DNA from: an uncultured Psychrobacter sp.
GTDB taxonomy: Bacteria > Pseudomonadota > Gammaproteobacteria > Pseudomonadales > Moraxellaceae
Reading direction: 5' to 3'
Assembly: GCF_947495825.1 (NCBI RefSeq)
Contig: NZ_CANMAH010000012.1
Coordinates: 29,819 to 93,818 of the forward strand
DNA: 64,000 bases
The first letter of the stretch is position 1; every line of letters begins with the position of its first letter. The notes beneath the pieces are model-generated. The model made no database searches. It worked only from the letters and a program-made list of their open reading frames with translations, and had not been told where the DNA came from. Positions 58,149-64,000 of the stretch are shown here, piece after piece. Both the position numbers and the translations under genes were made by a program.

Positions 58149-59171
58149 TTACGCTTCGTCAGTATCAAAACGCCATGCTAAGACACGGGTGTTTTTTTGA
58201 CCCTGACTCATCTCAATAATGCGCATTTGCGCGACATTTAATTGTTTCAATAGCATCTGCAGTGGCTTTACGTTTTCGGACTTTGAAACCAAGCTGGTAA
58301 ACCAGCCCACATGTGCAGCGTAGTTTTGGCTCTCTTTAATCATATTACTCAAAAAAGCAATCTCACCGCCTTCAGACCATAACTCTTTATGCTGACCGCC
58401 GAAGTTGAGGTTTTGCGCTGCATTGCCTGACTTTGTAGAGTGACGACTGATTTGCGCGCTTTCGTTTTTGCCGCGGTGTCTTTGTAGGTTGTGCTGCTTG
58501 CGGCTATTGGCTTGCATAGCCTCGTCCATTGAAGCATGAAACGGTGGGTTACAAACCACCACATCAAAGTAGTCTCGACGACCAATAATGTTTTTAAAAA
58601 TATACTTAGGCTCGGGTTGTAGTTTGACCTTGATCGCGCCTTTTAGCTTTGGGTTCGCCTGACAAATCACGCTGGCGGTGTTGACAGAAACTGGGTCAAT
58701 ATCGCTTGCGGTAAAGCGCCAGCCATAGCTTTGACTGCCGATGATAGGGTAGATGGCGCTGGCCCCGGTGCCGATATCGAGCGCATGAACCTCTTTACCT
58801 ATTGGCGGCGTATTATCTGCATTGATATGACTGGTTTGCGCTAGTAGGTCTGCGATATAGTGAATATAATCGGCGCGCCCAGGAATAGGTGGACATAAAT
58901 AACCCTCCGGAATGTCCCAAAACTTCACGCCATAATAATGGGCTAATAGCGCTTGATTGAGCACTCGTACCGCTTGATGGTCCGAGAAATTAATCGTCGG
59001 CTCGCCCTTGGGATTGGTAATGGTATGCTCGGCAAGCTCAGGTAAGGCGCGGGTCAATAGCGCAAAGTCGTAGCGACCTTGGTGCGGGTTGCGCGGATGC
59101 AGCTTACCCAGTTTTTTGGTAGTCTCAGGTGAGCGGTTTCGGTGTTTAGGGTTTGGACGGGTACTGGTCAT
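58149..59171 (-). CDS. rlmF: 23S rRNA (adenine-1618-N6)-methyltransferase
   Basis: RlmF (YbiN) methylates A1618 of 23S rRNA. The SAM motif is [15 protein letters not shown] (131-145), and the catalytic NPPF is at 208-211 in [14 protein letters not shown]. The basic N-terminus ([20 protein letters not shown]) and the segment [16 protein letters not shown] are family-typical. The length of 340 residues is normal. It is leftward, against the rightward gyrB-mntP block, with a shared terminator. Confidence 0.92.
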   Translation of the reverse strand: MTSTRPNPKHRNRSPETTKKLGKLHPRNPHQGRYDFALLTRALPELAEHTITNPKGEPTINFSDHQAVRVLNQALLAHYYGVKFWDIPEGYLCPPIPGRADYIHYIADLLAQTSHINADNTPPIGKEVHALDIGTGASAIYPIIGSQSYGWRFTASDIDPVSVNTASVICQANPKLKGAIKVKLQPEPKYIFKNIIGRRDYFDVVVCNPPFHASMDEAMQANSRKQHNLQRHRGKNESAQISRHSTKSGNAAQNLNFGGQHKELWSEGGEIAFLSNMIKESQNYAAHVGWFTSLVSKSENVKPLQMLLKQLNVAQMRIIEMSQGQKNTRVLAWRFDTDEA

Positions 59172-59236
59172 AGTATGGGGCTTTGATGTTTGAGTATAAC
59201 CGATCAGTTTAGCAGATTTCGCGGGTGACGAATGGT

Positions 59237-59893
59237 TTATCGGCTGCGGAAAATCAGGTTAAGTCCTAAGACGATCATCGCGCTACCTAAGATACGATCT
59301 ATCCAATGCTCAATACGCCCAAAACGTTGCAGAATTGCAGGAATAGAGAGTAGCATCACTACGGTGCTAAACCACGCCATCTGCAGCACCATCATCCAAA
59401 CGCCATAAATCGATAGTTGCCATAGCGGGATATCAGGCGACAATACCAAGGTAAATATTGCGACGAAATACACCGGCGCTTTGGGGTTAAACACATTACA
59501 AAAAAAGCCACGGCGCAGAGTAGCAAAGCTAGATTCAGTTTTATCTGTAACATTGCTATTGCTATTATCATTATTAGTAAAAGTGGTCGTTTCTACTTGT
59601 TGTTTGGGTTTAGCGCCAATTCCTTGCCAACCAAGATAAATCAGATAACCACCGCCCAACCATTTGATAGCGGTCAATAACGGCTGCGAGTGCGCTATCA
59701 CTGCCGCCAGTCCTAGCACCGAATAGATGATGTGCACCGCAAGACCGATTGTAATGCCTAAACTGCAAAACAGTCCAGTACGCCGTCCTTTGGTTAAGGT
59801 TTCACGTGAAACTAAGACAAAGTCAGGCCCTGGTGAGGCGGCTGCCAGCAGATGTACGCTAGTGATAAGCAAAAATCCATGCCAAAATTCCAT
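59237..59893 (-). CDS. LysE/RhtB family amino-acid exporter
   Basis: A 218-residue inner-membrane exporter with about six helices and the N-terminal hallmark [21 protein letters not shown]. The central loop is Asn/Thr-rich ([12 protein letters not shown]). Family members export amino acids or homoserine derivatives; the substrate here is unknown. parS site 12 lies within the gene at the codons for VSRET, directly after the conserved SPGPDF motif. Confidence 0.88.
   Translation of the reverse strand: MEFWHGFLLITSVHLLAAASPGPDFVLVSRETLTKGRRTGLFCSLGITIGLAVHIIYSVLGLAAVIAHSQPLLTAIKWLGGGYLIYLGWQGIGAKPKQQVETTTFTNNDNSNSNVTDKTESSFATLRRGFFCNVFNPKAPVYFVAIFTLVLSPDIPLWQLSIYGVWMMVLQMAWFSTVVMLLSIPAILQRFGRIEHWIDRILGSAMIVLGLNLIFRSR
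59798..59813. promoter_or_regulatory. parS site 12 (perfect core, inside LysE-type gene)
   Basis: GTTTCACGTGAAAC core, rightmost of the twelve sites, about 10 kb from oriC. Confidence 0.8.
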
Positions 59894-60057
59894 AAAATGC
59901 TCTGATTAACGTCCTAGTTTGGATAATGGTTGCATTAATCGTAAATCAGGTCAACCATTATCAATACGTAGGACGCTACGCGTTGTCACTTGTGTAAGAG
60001 TGCAGAGATGTCTATATTAAAAGCACACGTGCCGGATTAATAAAAAAGGATAAGACT

Positions 60058-60876
60058 ATGACGACGGAACATAATCACCGTACAAACAATCACCACACAA
60101 GCAATCGCATTACTTACAAAATCGACGACACTATCTGTCTTATCGGACTCAATCGTGCGGATAAGCGCAATGCCTTTGACAGTCATATGATCAAACAGCT
60201 CTCCCAAGCGCTCACTCATTACGAAAATGACGATAATCTACGCTGTGCGTTGATATTCGCGCATGGTGAGCACTTTACCGCAGGCCTTGATTTGATGGAA
60301 TTGCAAGATAAATGGGACAAAGGCGCGTTTGAGTTTAATGACGATGAGATCGACCCGTGGGGTATCGGTGGTAAACTGCGCAGCAAGCCCGTCGTCGTCG
60401 CAGTACAAGGTACTTGCTTTACCGCTGGCATTGAGCTAATGCTAAACAGTGATGTGGTTATCGCAAGTGATAACTGCAACTTTGCACAAATGGAAGTGCA
60501 GCGCGGTATCATGCCGTTTGGCGGGGCAACCGTAAGATTTGTCGCAGCGGCAGGCTGGCAGAAGGCTATGCCGTATCTACTGACGGGTAAAAACTTTGAC
60601 GCGCAAACTGCCGATAGACTAAATTTAGTTAGCGAAGTGGTGACAAATGGTGAAGAATACCAGCGGGCGTTCACTATCGCCCAAGAGATATGCAAAGCCG
60701 CACCACTTGGTGTACAAGGTCTGTTGTCCTCAGCGCAAGATGCCAGTCGAAGTGGCGCCGCTGCGGCACTAGCCAATATTCATAGTTATCTGCCGGATTT
60801 GTTCCATTCAGAAGATGCTCGCGAGGGTGCAATGGCGATGGTCGAGAGAAGGGATGCTGAGTTTAAAGGGCGCTAA
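60058..60876 (+). CDS. Enoyl-CoA hydratase/isomerase family protein
   Basis: Crotonase-fold protein of 272 residues. The oxyanion-hole segments are ALIFAHGEHFTAGLDL (about 61-76) and VQGTCFTAGIELMLNSDVV. Glu in QRGIMPFGGATVR sits near the usual catalytic region, where the standard hydratase pair of Glu residues is not clear, so its activity (hydratase, isomerase or other) is uncertain. AAGGA precedes the ATG. It begins a rightward pair with the AEC transporter, 102 nt downstream. Confidence 0.87.
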   Translation: MTTEHNHRTNNHHTSNRITYKIDDTICLIGLNRADKRNAFDSHMIKQLSQALTHYENDDNLRCALIFAHGEHFTAGLDLMELQDKWDKGAFEFNDDEIDPWGIGGKLRSKPVVVAVQGTCFTAGIELMLNSDVVIASDNCNFAQMEVQRGIMPFGGATVRFVAAAGWQKAMPYLLTGKNFDAQTADRLNLVSEVVTNGEEYQRAFTIAQEICKAAPLGVQGLLSSAQDASRSGAAAALANIHSYLPDLFHSEDAREGAMAMVERRDAEFKGR

Positions 60877-60978
60877 AGAAAAAGGTTAGAGTTTAAGTTT
60901 ATTTTCATCCTAAAAATAATCGACTATATCAATATCAATGCTTACCTGTATCAATGCCTATAAGGGGCAATCATTACT

Positions 60979-61926
60979 ATGTTAGACATCATTAACATTA
61001 CTGCCCCTATTTTTATTCTCATTGCTCTTGGCTACTTGAGTGTCCGCCTCAAGGTCGTTAATCCTAAGCATGCTAAGGGCATGGGTAGTCTGGTAATGAA
61101 TGTCGCGCTACCTGCACTGATGTTTAATGCCATCGCAGACATGCCTTTTCAACAAGTTATACGGCCGTATTATCTATTTACCTACGCTTTGGGCTCGGTC
61201 ATGGCTTTTGTGATCGGTATCGTGCTGACCAAAATGATCTGGCGACAAGATAATGTCTCTGCGGCGCTCAACTCTACGGCGCTATCGTTCTCTAACAGCG
61301 CCTTTATCGGCTATGCAGTCGTCGTCATGGTGGTCGGATCTGACAAAGCTGCCAGCTACTTGTCTATGGGCGTCCTCATCGAAAACCTGATAATCCTGCC
61401 GATGCTGTTTATCATGGCCGATATGAACCCCGCTTCAGGTAAGTCTTTGACCAGTATCCTATTTGATATTGGCAAAAACTTCACCCGTAATCCGCTTATC
61501 ATCGCCATCGTGGTCAGTGTGATTTTCTCTATCTTTAGTATTCCTATACCGCAAATGATCGCTGGCACCGCGCAGATGCTTACTGGCGCGGCAGCACCCG
61601 TGGCCCTGTTCGTCATCGGTATGAGCCTGTACGGACTGGAGCTAAAGGGCGATCTACTCAAAATCACCACTGTCGGCTTGGGTAAGCTCATAGTACATCC
61701 GCTTATGATACTACTCGCCATAACCCTAATCCCGGGCGGGACGCTAGAAGATAAATATGTGGCTATGCTGTTCGCCTCAGCGCCAGTGTTCTCTACCATT
61801 GCTATCATCGGGCAATATTATGGCTTGGTCAATCGCATGTCGGCTATCGTCATCGTCTCTACGATTGGCTCGTTCTTTAGTATGAGCGCGGTGCTTATTT
61901 ATTGGAAGATGACGGTTGGGTTTTAG
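60979..61926 (+). CDS. AEC family transporter (auxin efflux carrier-like)
   Basis: A 315-residue inner-membrane protein with eight to ten hydrophobic helices in two halves. It begins IINITAPIFILIALGYLSVR, continues with VMNVALPALMFNAIAD, and has the second half ending ALFVIGMSLYGLELKG and ASAPVFSTIAIIGQYYG. These repeats are typical of the AEC family, which carries carboxylates, auxin-like compounds or malonate. Substrate is unknown. GGGGC precedes the ATG. Confidence 0.88.
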   Translation: MLDIINITAPIFILIALGYLSVRLKVVNPKHAKGMGSLVMNVALPALMFNAIADMPFQQVIRPYYLFTYALGSVMAFVIGIVLTKMIWRQDNVSAALNSTALSFSNSAFIGYAVVVMVVGSDKAASYLSMGVLIENLIILPMLFIMADMNPASGKSLTSILFDIGKNFTRNPLIIAIVVSVIFSIFSIPIPQMIAGTAQMLTGAAAPVALFVIGMSLYGLELKGDLLKITTVGLGKLIVHPLMILLAITLIPGGTLEDKYVAMLFASAPVFSTIAIIGQYYGLVNRMSAIVIVSTIGSFFSMSAVLIYWKMTVGF

Positions 61927-62090
61927 AGTCTAGGACTTGATAGCGGTAATGAGAGAAGGAAACTGAATTTAAGGTGTTGAATCTTTATACTTACAGCAGT
62001 AACTAAGTATTATTTAAAAAGTTTAAAGCTATAAGGTATAGAGCCAATCCTAAATGAAATTGGGTACTAATTGAGCCTTTTTAGCTATAC

Positions 62091-62116
62091 AAAAACCTCG
62101 CAATCGCGAGGCTTTC
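62091..62116. terminator. Terminator between AEC transporter and autotransporter gene
   Basis: AACCTCGC / GCGAGGC hairpin with a 4-nt loop and a run of A on one side and T on the other. It lies between the two convergent genes. Confidence 0.75.
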
Positions 62117-62152
62117 TTAATTTTAGTTAATTTAATTAAGGTTAATCATATC

Positions 62153-63781
62153 CTACCAAGCAAAAGTGACCCCGCCACGTGCACCGACTTTGCCTGTATC
62201 AAGACCAACACCAGCACCAGCTGAGATGGTCGTGCTGTCATTGAGTCTGCCTGCAAAAGACGTACTTAGTGCTGAGCCACCGCTATAATAACCCGTGCCA
62301 ATTGTCATCGCGTAGCGCTTATCCGAAGGAATGACTGGCGTCTCAAACGACAGTGCCATAGCGATACCGTCTTCCGCTTCATCTAAGCGATCTTCATGAC
62401 GATTGTACTCGCTGCGCAAATCGTTAAGTTGTCTAGACGTTGCTAGTGAATCTACGCTGACACTACTAGTGCCTAAAGTGCCGTTGGCATCGGTGGTGAC
62501 GATGTTGGTATTGCCTGTTTGTGAGGCTGTACTTGCTTGCAGCTGACCTGCGCCGCCCAGCGTGATCTGATTGTCGTTTACCGCGGAGGCTTGGTTACCG
62601 ATAGCGATACTGTTTAAGCCGCCTGCGGTTGCCGCTTCACCAACTGCTGTAGAGCGAACACCCGTTGCTGAAGCTAAGTGACCAAATGCTTGAGCGCGTT
62701 CAGCGCTTGCAGTTGACTGCCAACCTACCGCGGTAGCACCTGCTTGAGTTGCCTGAGCTTGAGCACCGAGGGCAGTTGAAGATGTGCCAGAAGCAGTCGT
62801 CTGACGTACACCACTTCTGTCTCCGCCAATTGCAACCCCGTCAAGACCTGAAGCTACTGAGTTATTACCGATAGCGATAGCGTTGTCTGACTCAGCGCTA
62901 GCCGCTTCACCAACCGCAGTTGAACGTAGACCAGTCGCAGATGCTAAATGACCGAATGCTTGGGCACGTTCACCAGTCGCTTCAGATTGCCAACCTACTG
63001 AGGTAGAACCTAATCCTGCTGAGTTTGCTTGACCACCGACAGCAGTAGCGGAGTTATTACCTGCGTTGGCTTGGTTACCGACGGCGACCGTATCGTTATC
63101 ACCACCAGCGGTTGCCGCTTCACCAACTGCCGTAGAGCGTACGCCGTTTGCCTGAGCCAAATGACCGAATGCTTGAGCGCGCTCAGCGTTTGCTCCCGAC
63201 TGCCAACCAATAGCAGTTGCACCAGGACCGGTAGCCACTGATTCGCCACCAACTGCTGTGGTTGAGTTACCCTGAGCACTGGCGCCAGCACCAATTGCTA
63301 CAGCGTCATTACCATTGGCATTTGAGCCGACACCGTCTTCGTCCAAGGTTCCGTCATCATTTACGTCGTTGTTACCGCCAATAGCGATTGCACCATTACC
63401 TGTAGCAGTTGCATCTTCACCGACAGCGACTGATTGAACACCGATTGCGGAGGTCTGGTGTCCTAGCGCTGTTGAGCGATTTCCTTGAGTGATAGCCTGC
63501 CAACCGACGGCAGTTGCACCAGGACCGGTAGCAGCTGATTCACCGCCCACAGCAGTAGTGGAATTGCCAGTTGCAGTCGAGTCTGTACCGACAGCGAGAG
63601 CATCTACGCCCGTTGCAGTAGCATTAACACCGCACTCTAGAGCAGTTGGGTCACCAGCATTTTGATTACAATCTGCAGTTGCATCAGCTGAGGCAGAAAC
63701 TGATATCAGTGTTGCCGCGGCAATAGCTAGGGTGAGGGTGCTGATTTTAAGTGCTGAGCATGGTAGAAAATCCGTTTTCAT
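62153..63781 (-). CDS. YadA-like trimeric autotransporter adhesin
   Basis: A 542-residue surface adhesin precursor. The signal peptide (KISTLTLAIAAATLISVSAS) ends near residue 32. The head is made of YadA-type repeats (AVG..A.A.G..S.A.G) grouped into four modules at about 74-172, 173-243, 244-333 and 334-404; the last three share AERAQAFGHLA..G.RSTAVGEAA. A short coiled-coil neck (LNDLRSEYNRHEDRLDEAED) precedes a compact C-terminal anchor ending in VTFAW. The stalk is very short compared with YadA or Hia. AAGGA precedes the ATG at 63781; the nine codons upstream are in frame but not needed. Confidence 0.9.
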   Translation of the reverse strand: MKTDFLPCSALKISTLTLAIAAATLISVSASADATADCNQNAGDPTALECGVNATATGVDALAVGTDSTATGNSTTAVGGESAATGPGATAVGWQAITQGNRSTALGHQTSAIGVQSVAVGEDATATGNGAIAIGGNNDVNDDGTLDEDGVGSNANGNDAVAIGAGASAQGNSTTAVGGESVATGPGATAIGWQSGANAERAQAFGHLAQANGVRSTAVGEAATAGGDNDTVAVGNQANAGNNSATAVGGQANSAGLGSTSVGWQSEATGERAQAFGHLASATGLRSTAVGEAASAESDNAIAIGNNSVASGLDGVAIGGDRSGVRQTTASGTSSTALGAQAQATQAGATAVGWQSTASAERAQAFGHLASATGVRSTAVGEAATAGGLNSIAIGNQASAVNDNQITLGGAGQLQASTASQTGNTNIVTTDANGTLGTSSVSVDSLATSRQLNDLRSEYNRHEDRLDEAEDGIAMALSFETPVIPSDKRYAMTIGTGYYSGGSALSTSFAGRLNDSTTISAGAGVGLDTGKVGARGGVTFAW

Positions 63782-64000
63782 AATGCTATATCCTTTTAAA
63801 AAAGCCATCTTGGCTTATTAGGTGGTTTGGTTAGGTAGTAACAAAAGTTGTACTGCTCGCGGTACTGAATCACTCCGATAATAAAGATAAGAATAATATA
63901 TTCATATTTTTCCATATAAATATAGGGGCTGTAGTAGATAAGCACTATGCTAGACTACTTTTATGAAGATAACCCGTTGTAAACTAAGTAAAAAAGTACA
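63782..64000. other. Upstream region of autotransporter gene
   Basis: The window ends within this AT-rich spacer. It presumably carries the adhesin promoter. No further gene is visible. Confidence 0.4.

Noticed and set aside
58530..58545. GCATGAAAC half-site in rlmF as a thirteenth parS
   Set aside because: Only one arm matches; the left arm has no GTTTCA.
62597..63600. Regular repeats that could be taken for a CRISPR array
   Set aside because: The repeats are in frame and encode YadA-type head modules; there are no short identical repeats with unique spacers.

Overview
This window reads as the chromosomal origin region of a Psychrobacter-like gammaproteobacterium (Moraxellaceae). The gene order rpmH/rnpA/yidD/yidC/mnmE on one side of an AT-rich, DnaA-box-bearing gap and dnaA/dnaN/recF/gyrB on the other, the protein sequences, and a dispersed intergenic repeat of a type I remember from Psychrobacter all point that way. 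The genus is an inference from memory, not from a search.

Layout. 1-7 kb: a long hairpin of unknown nature, a D-2-hydroxyacid dehydrogenase, avtA (valine-pyruvate transaminase), hchA, a small membrane protein, hisH-hisB and a PanZ-like acetyltransferase. 7-12.5 kb: tRNA-Phe with a clear promoter and terminator, a small secreted protein, a DUF4385 protein, gph, fhs and comM. 12.5-22 kb: a lipoprotein of the penicillin/AHL acylase family, hemN, an SPFH/NfeD membrane pair, a small outer-membrane barrel protein and bioF-bioC. 22-29 kb: dnaK and grpE, a hormone-sensitive-lipase-like esterase and two tandem membrane-anchored metallophosphoesterases. 29-38.5 kb: a leftward block of a TIGR01777 epimerase, tsaC, dprA, a LysM protein, thrC, rsmB and fmt. 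39-48.9 kb: a hybrid histidine kinase (the only rightward gene between 27 and 49 kb), then ribE, ribD, nrdR, mnmE, yidC, yidD, rnpA and rpmH, all leftward. 49.2-49.8 kb: oriC. 49.8-58 kb: dnaA, dnaN, recF, gyrB and mntP, rightward. 58-64 kb: rlmF, a LysE-type exporter, an enoyl-CoA hydratase family protein, an AEC transporter and a YadA-like trimeric autotransporter.

The most notable signal is not a gene. Twelve parS-like palindromes (GTTTCACGTGAAAC or the one-base variant GTTTCACATGAAAC) lie between 29.4 and 59.8 kb, around oriC, and six of them sit inside coding sequences. No parA or parB gene is in the window. Two more DnaA-box clusters flank oriC, one in the yidD-yidC gap and one in the ribD-ribE gap, the latter interleaved with two parS sites. 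Genes on both sides of oriC mostly run away from it, in the direction of fork movement. Very AT-rich tracts lie inside yidD/rnpA and inside dnaA, about 1 kb on either side of the origin. A roughly 150-bp inverted-repeat element occurs three times between genes (near 1.5, 4.4 and 51.5 kb). Most genes are ordinary housekeeping genes; I see no phage, integrase, transposase or CRISPR array.
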